Source of the DNA: Arachnopeziza araneosa
Lineage: Eukaryota > Ascomycota > Leotiomycetes > Helotiales > Arachnopezizaceae
Length of the DNA: 64,000 nucleotides
Direction: 5' to 3'
NCBI GenBank assembly: GCA_003988855.1
Contig: QYAI01000051.1
Location: 1-64,000, forward strand
Below the pieces are notes generated by a model. It saw only the letters and a program-made list of their open reading frames with translations, had not been told where the DNA came from and searched no databases. The position numbers and the translations under genes were made by a program. Numbering within the stretch: the first letter of the stretch is position 1; each line of letters begins with the position of its first letter. Shown piece after piece: positions 37,830 through 49,091 of this stretch.

Positions 37830-38948
37830 CTACTCCACGATGAGCCGAATCGTGCCTGGGTGTTCGAACCCCTCACTCCCCACGCCCGCGCCGGTTTGCA
37901 CAACCCTCTTCCTCTTGAACCCCCGAAACAGACCCTCCCCCTCCCTCCCCTCAATCACGCCCCCATACACCTCCCGATAGACCTCGGCGAGTCCCACGCG
38001 CTCTCCCTCCTCCCTCCTCTTCTCCCAGACGTGGATCATCTCCCCGCTGACCTGGCCGGTGATGTGGAGGACAAAGGTCGCCTTCTTGACGCGGCCCTCG
38101 CCGCGCTCGAAGCGCTTGCTCACGGTGCGCAGGAAGGCGCTCCACTCCACTCCGCCGAAGCCGAGCCAGAACTCGACCTCCTTCAGCTTCGGGAAGTGCG
38201 TCAGCACCGAGAGGTTCTCGGAGAAGGTGAGCCGGTACGTCTGCATCCGCGTGATGTGCGTAAAGTGCCGCGGGAGGTTGAGCGGGCCGGGGAAGGAGAT
38301 GGGCGCGTGGGTCGGGGTGAAGATCTCGATGGCGAAGACGTGCGTCGAGTACAGGAGCGGCGTGGCTTCCGCGTTGAGGAGGCGGGAGCAGTAGAGGAGG
38401 GCGATGGTGTTGGTTTCGCTGATGCTATCGTGGGGTGGGGTGGAGCGGGTAATGGTCCATAGTGGCGTGCTGGTGGTGATGGGGATGGCGATGTCGCTGC
38501 GGGTGAAGAGGTGCGAGTAGACCTGCAGTCTTATCTCGTAGGGAAAGGTGTTGAAGGACGGGTTGTAGATTTGGGGTTGGAGGCGCTGCTTAGCCTCTGC
38601 CCGCGACGAGGAGGAGGAGGAGAAGCTCGTCGCACGTGATGGGGCAGCGTTGAGGATCCATTGGATGGATTGCCTGGAGGGAGCTCTGGAGTCGGTGTCG
38701 GTGGACTCGGAATCATCAACGTGATCGGTCTCGGTCCATGGAGAGAAGGGAGTCATGTTGATCTGGCATTGTCTGGTGATGGAGAGGAGTGAGGTGAGAA
38801 GAGACTTGAGTAAGTAGGGAGGTGCGGAGCGGTTTGTTAGATCAGTCCGACGCTCGCTTAAGAGGGCAGTGAGATGGGCTGGGCTGCTGCGGCTGCTGCT
38901 GCTGCTGCTGCTGCTCGACTTCCAATTGTTTCTTTCTTCTTTGGGCAT
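37830..38948 (-). CDS. F-box-like (DUF7730-type) protein, 372 aa
   Basis: Single exon from an ATG at 38948. The N-terminus begins with poly-Ser encoded by AGC repeats, followed by more Ser-rich sequence; an internal Met (TPFSPWTETDH) could be the real start. The recognisable core is NPSFNTFPYEIRLQVYSHLF, about residues 125-145, followed by ALLYCSRLLNAEATPLLYST and an FPKLKEVEFWLGF segment, the layout of the large ascomycete F-box-like families. G+C is markedly higher in the C-terminal half than in most of the window. No targeting signal. A role in protein-protein contact or ubiquitin ligase adaptors is only a family-level guess. Confidence 0.8.
   Translation of the reverse strand: MPKEERNNWKSSSSSSSSSRSSPAHLTALLSERRTDLTNRSAPPYLLKSLLTSLLSITRQCQINMTPFSPWTETDHVDDSESTDTDSRAPSRQSIQWILNAAPSRATSFSSSSSSRAEAKQRLQPQIYNPSFNTFPYEIRLQVYSHLFTRSDIAIPITTSTPLWTITRSTPPHDSISETNTIALLYCSRLLNAEATPLLYSTHVFAIEIFTPTHAPISFPGPLNLPRHFTHITRMQTYRLTFSENLSVLTHFPKLKEVEFWLGFGGVEWSAFLRTVSKRFERGEGRVKKATFVLHITGQVSGEMIHVWEKRREEGERVGLAEVYREVYGGVIEGREGEGLFRGFKRKRVVQTGAGVGSEGFEHPGTIRLIVE
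38883..38916 (-). repeat. AGC trinucleotide run encoding poly-Ser
   Basis: On the minus strand, AGC codons repeat with a single interruption and encode the poly-Ser run near the N-terminus of the F-box-like protein. Length variation among strains is likely. Confidence 0.85.
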
Positions 38949-39568
38949 CGATCGATCAAGTTGTTTGTTTGCATTGCAGGGACGCTAGGCTCTCTTAACC
39001 GTAGCGACATGCCCGCCCGCCAGCAGACGGCCAGGTAGTGGCGTCCGGATACCCAGACTCCCACGGCGCTCAAAATAGCATCAACGAGAATTCCCAGAAT
39101 CTGATGACACGGTCACATGGGGAAGGACATGGCGCACGTGATCGGCCGCAGAATGGGGGTGCGATCCGCCATCTACCAAATAGAATCAGCATGTCAGATC
39201 CAATGCATCGACAGCGGTTGCGGAAATACCAATCAAGTCACTCGATATGCGCTCTCCTCGCCTAGAGCCGCTCCTGGCTCCCCCCTTCGCTTACAGGGGC
39301 AGCTAGCGAGCTTCAACAGTGATGTGTTGTGCTGTCTATCATAGCTGTAGTCGTGCCCGAGGAGGCGAACACAGGAAAGGGATCGTGAGATTCTCTTGCC
39401 TGTTAGGCTCGCTCCCGCTCTAGTTGGACACAGCTCTGTTGGTCGGGTCGGTGGGAGAGCCCAACGCAGAGCCTATCAGCCCACGTCAGAGATTCAAACT
39501 CCCACTCAATTCCCAACTTTCTCTTCGCCTTCCTTTGTATCACCAAAGTCCTGTCTGGCCAACATCGC
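38949..39568. other. Intergenic
   Basis: About 620 bases with no supported feature, between the F-box-like gene promoter and the NACHT pseudogene. Confidence 0.55.
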
Positions 39569-41979
39569 ATGGCCGAAGCATTGGCTATCATATATGCCTT
39601 GCATTATTCAATTCGTCACTTGTACGAGCGATCTGGTCTCCAAAAGCCGCGAAGTCTATCATCCGCCCATGGCAGCCTCGTCGAAAATTTGGAGCTGGAG
39701 ACACTCGCGCGCAGTCTTCAAGAGCTCAGCAGTGGGTTGGCTCTACCGCTGAGCAATGAGGGTCTATCGCAGACCGAGAAGCAGCTCAAAGGACTCTGTG
39801 ATGAATGTGTGAAAATGTCCACGAGTCTCCAGAATGCTATTCAAGGCTTAAAGGCACAAGGCTCTCATCCAAGATGGAACAGTTTTCGACAAGCGCTAAA
39901 CAGTTTGTAGAAAGAGAGTGAAATTGAAGCCTTATCAGCCAGGTTAGAGCGATATCGCCGGCAGCTGGATACAACTCTGCTGGTATCCATCCGTGAGCAG
40001 ATTCATGATACGGCATCCAGTAATACGTCCATCGACAGTATTAAACAGCAGTTGGTTTGATCTATGAATAAAACCCAACAATGGCAAAGGGATGTCATTG
40101 ACTTGCTGCATCGTAACAGCTGGTAGTCAGACAGAACAGCCGACCGGGCATTGTTTTCTTTGCGCTTGTCAGAGGTAACAGAACCTCAGAGACAGCAAAT
40201 TATTCGCTCGCGCATCATTGAGAATTGGGCTTTAGCGATATGGAAAATTGCTTTGAAGAAATTATTGAAGCTCATCAAAAAACATTTCTTGCATCTTCTA
40301 CGACGATCAAATGCATCAGACATCCCAAGAGGAATTTTCTACTCAAGGTGGCCGTTCGGCGAGCCCTCAGTGGTCCGGCTTTGCAAATTGGCTCCAGGGG
40401 GATGAGAAACTATACTGGAAAGCCGGGCAGCGGTAAATCCACACTCATGAAGTATCTATTTAAGTACGAGTATACTCGAAAGAGAGTGTCAGAATGGGCA
40501 CGGGACTCACGATTGCTTACTGGCGGATATCTCTTTTGAAATTCTGGTACAGTAATGCAGATGTCGAAGATCGGCCTCCTTCAGACACTACTTCACCAAG
40601 CCATCGAAAAGTTTCCCGGCCGCATAGAGAAAATCTTCCCCGAGAGATGGAGATCATACAAGTTATTTGGAGGGGACCTTCGCGCTTGGACAATGATTGA
40701 GCTTGTGCGCGTGTTCAACCACCTGGTTGCTGACAAATCAACTCGATTCACCTTTTTCATTGATGGGCTTGATGAATTTGACAGTGAAGGCTCAGAGCTT
40801 GTGGAATTTCTACAGAGTTTCTTGTTATCTCACTCAAACGTAAAGGTCTGCGTCGCGAGTCGGCCGTGGTTGGTTTTCGAAGACGCTTTCAAGTGCCATC
40901 TCTCACTTCGATTGGAAGATTTAACTTACTCAGATATACAAGTTTTCGTCTCCGAAAGCCTACAGGAAAACTTTATGTTTCGCGTACTCACGCGGCTATA
41001 TCCTTTGGATGCAACGTCTCTGGTGTTAGAAGTCACCCAAAGGGCGTCTGGTGTATTCCTCTGGGTACGCTTAGGCATATTGTCACTCTTAGAGGGTCTC
41101 CGAGATGGCGACACTATTCTAGACTTGCGTGAGAGGCTCAATCAGCTTCCTCCAGATCTTTTGAAGAGGATATTAAGCAGCTTGAAACCTTTGTACTTCA
41201 AGCAGGCATCCCAGCTATTTCAACTTGTCCATGCTGTGAATGAACCTTTATCACTCTTTACTCTCTCATTTGCCGAGGAAGGACTCAAAGTCGCAATGGA
41301 TGCTGAGGTTATATACCTTTCTTTACTCGACGGAAGTTTCAGATTGGAAAGGATGAGAAGTCGGTTGAGCAGCCGCTGCAAAGGCCTTGTCGAGGCCATT
41401 TTATTCAAGTCTGAAGGCGGCGAAGCTAAAGTGCGGTATCTCCATCGAACATTTAATCTCGCAAGAACAGAAATCTGGGACTATGTAGTTTCTGGTACAG
41501 ACGAGAATTTTGACCCCGACACGAATTTGTGCGGTGCCTTCCTTTTGCGTCCTAAGACGATGAGGTGTGATTCGACCATTCCGAGGTAGTATTCTGGTCC
41601 TTTAATGACAACATGATCAAATACTCGATCCGTTTTGAGGATAGAGCCGAGGATAGTCATGTTCTCGCTCGATAGCCTTGAGCGGGCAGCCTCAACAGTA
41701 TTCCGCGGCCAAAGCCAACGAAGTGATCGATATCCAGGTATACCGTTGCTCCTAGAGGAATTTTCTGAATTCTCGCCTTCTGCCCGCGACCCATCTCGGA
41801 CTCACTGGAGCGCGACAAATTATCACGACATAGCCCGGTCAGCGGATGTACGACTGCGAAACTCATTTTTCGATTTCGCTTTCCAGCACCAATTGTACAC
41901 ATACGTCAGACATCAACTGGCGAATGGATACCCGGCTTGCTCGAAGATAGGCGATAAAGTACTCTTATACGGAGCTTGA
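39569..41979 (+). pseudogene. NACHT/STAND NTPase pseudogene
   Basis: The order of a fungal NACHT protein is kept, but the frame is not. MAEALAII opens in one frame, SDLVSKSREVYH follows in a second, and NLELETLARSLQELSSGLA returns to the first. Stops interrupt at 39908-39910 (TAG before KESEIEALSARLERYRRQL), near 40060 and near 40125. Frame shifts occur near 40290 and 40425, around SPQWSGFANWLQGDEKLYW and the Walker A GKPGSGKSTLMKYLF. A TGA at 40537-40539 sits between GGYLF and NSGTVMQMS, where Trp is usual. The longest clean part (40555-41589) carries Walker B FFIDGLDEFD and sensor VCVASRPWLVFEDAF. After another TAG the frame shifts near 41665 and runs to 41979. At least eight lesions make this a pseudogene of the heterokaryon-incompatibility-like STAND class. 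Confidence 0.88.
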
Positions 41980-42507
41980 AGTGGATCCCAATCTCCAAGA
42001 TAGCGTTTCCTCTCCCGATAGCCGAACCTAAGATCACAAATATCCGACATATCGACTTTTATTATACAGAACACCAAATACCTTGGTGTCAAACCCTCAT
42101 TCTTCTCCCCCTTCCAATCCTCTGCTTATCAGCCCAGATTGTCATCTTCGATACACTGTCCGGCCACTCTTCAGAAGCAGAATAACATGGCTTTCCTCAA
42201 CACTGGTTGCAATTGAAGGATAGACATAGCAATATGTTAGGACAGATCAAACTTATTGGTTGTCTCGCTAAGCTAGTGGTGCGTCTGCAGTACGGGACTG
42301 TTCTATAGGTTCATAGTAGCACGAGATGAAAGCAAAGAATAAGTTATTGATAGATCAAAAAGCAGTCGCAGCGGCTTTAACGTTTCCACTTCCGGCCTGC
42401 TCTTTATCGACACAGTCTCTCATGGTCGTCAGACTGGCATTACCATCATCCAAACGTTAAAATAGCACCAGCTCCCCACCAATCATAGAATCCAAACGCT
42501 TGAGAAG
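41980..42507. other. Intergenic
   Basis: No feature supported in these 530 bases downstream of the NACHT pseudogene. Confidence 0.5.
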
Positions 42508-42952
42508 ATTCACTCGAACTACCTCCCAGCAATCAATTCACCTCCATTCCCATCACTCTCCCATTCGGATTTATAAATACCCGCCTACACTGAATGTTGG
42601 CTTGTCCGTAGATTACTTCTAACCAAGGATTCAGAGATATGGTTAGTTGCGCCGACGTGCTAGAGAGACCGAGGACCCACAGAAGAAACGCCGCTGTGAA
42701 ACCCTGTCCTGCCACGAATCCCCAGATGTCTCCTCTGAAGCGGGTCCACGTGCTCGAACTTGGGCGTCTCCTTTCCAGTACCACAAACCGAAAATATAGC
42801 TCCGCAAGGACAGCTGGTGCATTGTGTTCCTGTCTGGGCGGATGAAAGGGGCGACGCAAAAACTCTTTTGTAATTCACTCCAAGCGCTTCCTAGCAATCA
42901 ATCCACCTCTCTCCCCATCGCGTTCCCTCCGAGATATATAAATGCCGGCCTG
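42508..42952 (+). repeat. Imperfect direct duplication of about 80 bp
   Basis: Segment A (42508-42587) and segment B (42872-42952) align over about 80 bases with roughly three quarters identity. They share the cores attcact, agcaatcaat and tataaat. The copies are about 364 bases apart in the same orientation. On the minus strand both encode similar C-terminal ends (RRVFINPNGRVMGMEVN and RRPAFIYLGGNAMGREVD, each followed by a stop), so the duplicated piece may derive from the end of a gene. Confidence 0.6.
42533..42740 (-). pseudogene. Relic of a membrane-protein C-terminus
   Basis: The minus-strand frame DIWGFVAGQGFTAAFLLWVL continues through one hydrophobic segment to QLTISLNPWLEV, ICRR-like QCRRVFINPNG and a stop at 42533. 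It looks like the last third of a small membrane protein, but the sequence upstream of about 42740 does not look coding and there is no credible start. The family is not recognised. Confidence 0.35.
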
Positions 42953-43336
42953 CGAGGGGGTCTCCTTTCCGGGATCCAAGAGAGATTGCATGGGGAGCGG
43001 ATGGGATTTTTCCTGGTGGGCTCCTGTTTGGAAGATGGAAGCAGGCGAAGGGAGGGGAGAGGGGCTTGGTTGATAGGGTTGGGGTGTAGATGGATTGGCA
43101 GCAGAGGATGGTTTGACAAGACAAATGGATTGACAGCAGATAATAAAACACGACAAGAAATCCAACAGTTTGCCAACTCTCTGCAGTTCGCACGCTGACC
43201 TCCATCATCCATACTCATTGATCCCAAACCGCAACCTGCTCTCCTCGCATTCCATGCTATCACTTCCACATCATCGCTGCAAGTCGCAATGGCATCTCGC
43301 GGTTCAGACTCAGGGGAAAAGATATCGGTGAAGGCG

Positions 43337-43493
43337 GGGTGACACAAAGCAACGCAGGGTAACACAAAGCAACGCAGGGTAACAAAAAGCAACGCAGGGC
43401 AACACAAAGCAGGGCAACAAAAAGCAACGCAGGGTAACACAGCGTAACACAACGCAACGTAGGGTAACACAGCGTAACACAACAACGCAACAC
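43337..43493 (+). repeat. Minisatellite, about 20-bp units
   Basis: Tandem, partly degenerate units of the form ggtaacacaaagcaacgca fill about 157 bases, with aaaa/acac and agcgtaac variants and some shortened units. The long open frames on the minus strand here (Cys/Leu-rich) are a by-product of the repeat. Confidence 0.85.
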
Positions 43494-44080
43494 GCCTCAC
43501 TGATTCGGTCGCGGATATCAACCCGCTCGCAACTGCAGCAGCGTGCAGGTGGTTACGAGAAGGCCTTTGTACCAATCAAGTGTGTTTATAACAGATAATG
43601 ATCTGTTTGATTGGGTTCTAGGCAACGGTCAAGATAAAGCTGCTTGAGGTATGCTAAAGCGGAATTAAGTCACAGCGGTTTGTAATGGATTGGACTAGTC
43701 GGTAGTGATGTCTCTTGTTCCATCTGAAACGGCAGCTGGAAGAAGGAGCGAGTGTTATTGGTAAAAGGTAAGACAGTAAGGCTCTTAGAGCCTAACCGGT
43801 GCCTGAACTGCCGCTGATCGTAAGCTTCCCCTCGATGAATGCAGTGGAGATCTGCAACTTGTTGTAGCCTGAAACCAAGATCAGCTAATGGGAGCATGCA
43901 GCTCTTGATGTACATATGTAGATGTGTCTGTGACGCAGATTGCTCTGGAAGGAGAAGTAAGGCTCTGTTCCTTGCTTAGAGTTGTTGGGATATTGTATAC
44001 GTGGAGGTGGGATGAGAAAAGAAGTTGGCAGTGGAAAGGAGCCAACAGGAGGGGAAGGAGCAGTAATAGTAAACGGTTCC

Positions 44081-44144
44081 AAGAAAAGAAGGAAAGAAGG
44101 AAAGAAGGAAAGAAGGAAAGAAGGAAAGAAGGAAAGAAGGAAAA
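44081..44144 (+). repeat. GAAAGAAG octanucleotide microsatellite
   Basis: About seven perfect copies of an 8-bp purine unit lie on the plus strand. It sits 20 bases before an unrelated 18-bp repeat. Confidence 0.9.
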
Positions 44145-44162
44145 CATGAGGGGGGGAGAAGA

Positions 44163-44236
44163 CTGTCTGCGTGGAGAAGGCTGTCTGCGTGGAGAAGGCT
44201 GTCTGCGTGGAGAAGGCTGTCTGACTGGAGAAGCAA
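44163..44236 (+). repeat. 18-bp tandem repeat, four units
   Basis: Four consecutive units of ctgtctgcgtggagaagg, the last with a changed centre (ctgtctgactggagaag). The unit is a multiple of three, but no gene is supported across it. Confidence 0.85.
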
Positions 44237-44593
44237 TGTCGCCCCCCCTGATCGGCTGAAGAGTTACTAAGAGAAATCAACTTTCGGGTCCAGGCGTCTA
44301 TCGGGAGCTATCTTCGGCCCGGAGGGTGGGGGTCCTGAGAGGGTGGGTGGTCATATTCGTTATTCGGCTCGCGAATGGCATCAGCCACCGTGTGACCAAT
44401 TGGGGGTCAGACGGACGACAAGGCACAAATAGAGAAACAAAGGCGACCCAGATATTCCTCTTTCTGGTCCTTCAAATCTTGGTATTCTGCGCGCCGATCC
44501 GTTCAGAAAGGCTTGAAAACAACAATTCTGCGCGCTGTGAATGATCCCAGGTCAGGTGACGTGTGCTTCGGGCCTGTCAGCCCCTGTGGCGCC

Positions 44594-45893
44594 ATGGAGA
44601 TGTCCGAAGATCAAATTCACACAGAGACTTCGACTCTCTTTGATCGACGGCATAGACAACAGAAGAGCCGTGTGACGAAGCATGTCATAGCAGCTTTCGT
44701 TCTTTGTACCTTTCTCATTACCTTCAGCCTATACCAAACCTTCTCCAAGGACGATGACCTAGCCACCTCATTTGGCCATGGAGATCCATGGCCAGAGCAG
44801 GAAGATATTGGTCCTATGGCTCATCCCGAGATCACCGACAAGAATGTTGAACGGCTTTTCAGATCGAAGGGATTCCGGGAGTTGAGTGCTCGGAGACTGA
44901 GCAGGGCTATTCAGATACCGACTGTGGTATTTGATGACATGAGAGCTGTCGGTGAAGACGAGCGGTGGAATATATTCTTCGAGTTTGCCAGATATCTGAC
45001 AGATACTTTTCCTCTATTGTGGGTTTTGAGTTTTTCAGTCGACCGAAGTAGACACTAATGAGTTAGGCATGAGAAGCTTGAGTTGGAACATGTGAACACT
45101 CATGGGTTAGTGTACACGTGGGAAGGAACTGATAGCAATCTGGAACCAATATTGCTCACTGCACGCCAGAACGTTGGTCTCTCTGATGCTAGTATCGTTG
45201 CCGAGCTGATAGTTATAGGTCAATCCTATTCCCCAAAATGCTGAGCATCAGTGGAAATACCCTCCATTTTCAGGATATTTTGACAATACAAGTACTTACA
45301 TTTATGGGAGAGGCACTCAGAGCAGTAAAAACAACCTAATTGCTCTATTGGCTAGCGTTACCGCACTGTTAGAAGCCAGTTTCACTCCTCAACGGACTGT
45401 AGTGCTCGCCTTCAAATTTGATAGGGAACCTCCAACCAACATCCTGGACAGTCAGATCAGCCAGCATTTGGAGGAGTATTGGGGCAGAGACTGGTTCGCG
45501 CTTGTGGTTAATGCAGGGCCTAGAGTTCTTGATCCATCTCCAGCTTTGGGGGATGAGTCACTCAGCTGGAAATATCTCTCTGGGGTAATCAACCAGGTCT
45601 TTGGCCATGAAAGACAAGATTTCCATGCTCCTCTTGCAGTTCCGCAAGGTCATGTAGACAACGAATATCGGCACCTGTCAAAACATATATATTTGGTCAG
45701 CCCGTTGCCTTCTTGGCACGGTGATAGCAATGGAGCTCTAGATATTGTGGATGAAACAGTAGGTTCCTCTGGCATACCCTTGACGTCGCTGACTATTCAG
45801 GTCTCCATCGATGCACATCTAAGATCAATTCTATTCTATCATGAACTGATAAGAGTTTTCGACGAAGCGGACCTTGAATGGTATAGGCTTTGA
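44594..45893 (+). CDS. M20 carboxypeptidase-S-like protein lacking catalytic motifs, 401 aa
   Basis: Three exons (44594-45018, 45067-45172 and 45219-45893) add up to 402 codons. The N-terminus is cytoplasmic, followed by one membrane anchor (KHVIAAFVLCTFLITFSLYQ, about residues 36-55), as in vacuolar Gly-X carboxypeptidase CPS1. The body follows that family: RLSRAIQIPTVVFDDM, KLELEHVNTHGLVYTWEG, PILLTARQN, WKYPPFSGYFDNTSTYIYGRG and FTPQRTVVLAFKFDREPP. The zinc ligands expected in this family are replaced. The H-Q-D motif reads RQN, the Asp after GRG is missing (GRGTQSSK), and the Glu-Glu pair reads DREPP. The protein also stops about 180 residues short of usual CPS1 length. The frame is intact, so this is either a pseudoenzyme or an early pseudogene. 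The second intron uses a weak GTTGGT donor. Confidence 0.78.
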
Positions 45894-46165
45894 GGTGCGT
45901 AATTGGTCGCCGATTTCGCGGCTTGGATAGGCCAATCCCTGCTGAAGCCAATGACTGTGTCCCGGATCTCTTGGCCTAACTGGGATGAGAAGAGCACTGC
46001 AAACCGTCTCGAGGTGACTTCCTGTGGAGAGAATGATAGATGAAGACTTGTGTTCGAGAGTGGGATGTACATTAATACATGCAATCAATACCTTGAAAAG
46101 CAGAACATCCTTTCTCCTCAGTCAAGATCTTTCATTCCAAACGAATTACCACAATAGTGAAAATC

Positions 46166-47302
46166 ATGGCAGTCAATTTTCCACTAGTGGCACAAAGCCC
46201 CAATGCGAATATTTCGGCAGCAAAGACGTATGAACCAGTTGAAATGATGCCTTTCGATCCATCAATTCATCTCGAGTTCTCGCCTCCGAGAACTCGTCAT
46301 TCCTTCACTTCTTTGGGACTTCCTAAGCCAGATACTTCCCCTGATATGTGTTTCACAGAGCCATTTCAACTCTTCTCGGATGAAGGGGTGAGAATGATTC
46401 GAAGGGATCTGCTCCGCAAAGAAGTCTTAGATAAACATATGTCTTCTTGGGCTAGGGCAGCGTGTTATATTGGAACACTTGAAGAGGCGAGTTACAACTA
46501 CCGTCTAGAAGCAATAGAATACTAATGAACCAAGACTGCAACATGGATCAGAGATATGTGGCACCATCCAGCTGTGACGAAATGCGTCAGCGAAGCGTTC
46601 GGTTTACCACTCAAGATTCTTGACAGGCCTGGAGAAGTTGGGTACTGTAATGTCCAGCTTGGACCTGGTGGTATCGCTGGCGTGTATGACTTGAAGGAGA
46701 CTCCTAGTAGCCCTAACCAGTCACTGGTGGCAGATCCCTCATACCGCAACGAGGTGTTGACAGACTCCTGGCACCGCGACTCCACTCAGGTCGTGGTTGT
46801 TGTAATGCTGAGCGATACAAGCAACATGATTGGAGGCGAAACGGCAATTCGAACAGGAGATGGCCGAGTGCTAAAAGTAAGAGGAGCGCGAGCAGGGAGT
46901 GCAGTTGTCATGCAAGGCGGTCATACTTGGCATGCTGCATTTCCTTCAACCAATGCTCCAGAAAGGATCAGTATGGTAACGAGCTACTCTTTTGTGAATT
47001 CAGACTTGGATGATAGTGGAACTTCCCTACGAAGTATCAGCTCTCAAAATCATGATATGTCGCAAATTCAGCAACATTTTCTCCTCCATAAGCTTCAAAA
47101 GTTGAGGGAGAGGATCGACACAGCTATGGAAGAGATCAAGGTTAGCTCGGAAGGTGCCAAGAGGGATGAAGTAGAGCCTTGGGTCGAGGAGCAGATAACT
47201 TTCTTGAAGCAGACGTCTTGGGAGCTGTTTGAAAGATATCCAAAGTACTTGTACAAGGATGTGCCAGAAGGTACTCTGGAGGAGTATCTTCCCAATGTGT
47301 AG
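46166..47302 (+). CDS. Fe(II)/2-oxoglutarate dioxygenase-like protein, 362 aa
   Basis: Exon 1 is 46166-46486 and exon 2 is 46535-47302. The only intron that joins them in phase begins GCGAGT and ends CCAAG, with a good TACTAAT branch site, so it is a GC-AG intron. The joined product has 362 residues. The double-stranded beta-helix signature is clear: HxD in DSWHRDSTQVVVVVMLSD, then MIGGETAIRTGDGRVLKVRG, a distal His in MQGGHTWHAAFPSTN and Arg in ERISMVTSYSF. The C-terminus is helical and Glu/Lys rich. Soluble, with no signal peptide. The substrate is unknown. It starts 272 bases after the M20-like gene on the same strand, which may mean shared regulation. Confidence 0.85.
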
Positions 47303-49091
47303 ATCTGTTGTCCATCATCAGTTATTTTTCGAACGAAGATATAAATGTAGTATCCGCTTGACTCAAGCGATGCGGTTTCAACGAATGTCACAAGGAATAT
47401 CTTATAAGATAACAGAGCTGATTGTTTGATGAAGAAGGGTATTGTGAAGCTCATGTGGGGATTTCAGCGCGGAACCTAACGCGTCAATTCCCGGCACGTC
47501 AACCCCGCCAAACAGCAGAATGTCACATCGGAAGCAGAACAGCCAGCGACAGTCTGTTGAGTACATCTATCACGAGTGTCAGCATTTGGAATCGCTGCAT
47601 AAAATGTTACCGCACAAACCTCCCAGTGCCATGCTGGTAGTTCGTGTGCAAAAGCTTCCAAGCTTGATCTCCTTCTAATGACCACACATCACTAATCTCG
47701 TCTTTCAGATTCCTCATCAGAGGCAATAATGTTTCAACCCACCTTTTAACCTGGAGCAAGGCACACCGGACGATAGCAATACTGCCAATGGTTGTTTCTC
47801 CACCTGTCTTACCTACGTCACACAAGACCATGATCCACCCAGATGGCATTGCGATATCCGCAGACCATAACTATATCCTCTGAACGAACATAGATTCCCC
47901 TTAGCCCTAAAGGCTGGAAGAAAATGGGAAGCATACAGAGATATGATATTGCTGGCATGAATGTGGTTACATCATACCTTTCAGAATCGCGACAAATACA
48001 TCGAAGCAATTTGTCATTGCTGAAAGAGTAAGACGTTGTGTTGGCGCGATAGAGAAAGTATAAGACTTTGCAAGTCGATCTGGATGGGACAATGTTGAGA
48101 CTTAGGTGAAGAATGGGGATGTAGAGAAGAGCGAGGGTGAGAGCGATTATTGAAGGCGATATGTAGATTTGCAGGTTGATGAGAATGCCGGATATGTATA
48201 TTGAACTTAGAAAAGACTGCCGGAGGGTGGGAGGGGAAGATATTGAGAAAGTCTTGTGACGGAAATGACGGAACTGAGATTGAAGCCCTGTTTAATCATT
48301 TCCTTGACCCAATTGATAATATTGACTTTGGCAGCGTACCTTTTAGATCTGCGGTCGACAGAGCTCGAACACTGAAAGAACAAGAGAAATGGCACAGGAG
48401 ATACTCGTTCGCAAGCTCTCTAGAGATATTGGGCTGGAGCTGGTTTTAGGAATAGGACTATGTTCCTTTCTGAACTCCTTGGGAAGGTTTATCGTGCTGA
48501 ATAGCGTGGAAGCAAATGGGCGAGTGCTCTTTCCTGATCTTGGGACAGTTGCTGGGATTGCTATAGCTCATCTGATAGACTGAGTCTTAGTCCAAGGGAC
48601 TGAAGATCAAGGAAACTGCTGAAGCAAATCTTGGAGCTACTTGTTAATAGACCCCGAGTCCCCAGAGTATGAATGTTTGTTTGATCAAACAGCTACGTTC
48701 CTTACCAGAATGACATATTTATATTTAAGCACAAGACCAATCTTCATCCTCCTCATTATCTTCGATAATGCTTGCCACAGCACACTCATAATTCGAAACG
48801 CAAGTCTAAACCTTTGCTCTTGCTAAGAAAACCACCTCCACGCCTCAGTGTCTTTAGTCCAAGCTATTTGCTAGACTTGTGGTATTCCAACTACAGTTTA
48901 TGAAATTGCTCCTCTGCTTGCACAGTCACTCTTAAGTAGAGTGCTTAGCAAAAGTTAGATGTCGCTATATCTATTTAAAGCCTCCAATTCGCCTTCCAAT
49001 TATCATTCATTTAGGTTCTCATCTCTTTTTGTTTGGCACTCATATTAAGCCTATCTTTGACAGAAGTTTCTTCATCAAAAGTCATTTCAAA
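47303..49091. other. Intergenic, nothing supported
   Basis: About 1.8 kb. Two minus-strand frames between 47607 and 48009 look mildly protein-like but have no start or splice solution that I trust. The right part would be the old Argonaute promoter. Confidence 0.5.

Noticed and set aside
37860..38462. 200-codon plus-strand frame
   Set aside because: Antisense of the high-G+C F-box-like gene, which carries the recognisable core.
43260..44280. Cys/Leu-rich and FPSFLLSF-type minus-strand frames
   Set aside because: Produced by the tandem repeats; no start, domain or conservation signal.
47607..48017. Possible small spliced minus-strand gene
   Set aside because: The splice solution tried gives only a 46-residue product, and the better-looking frame has no start.
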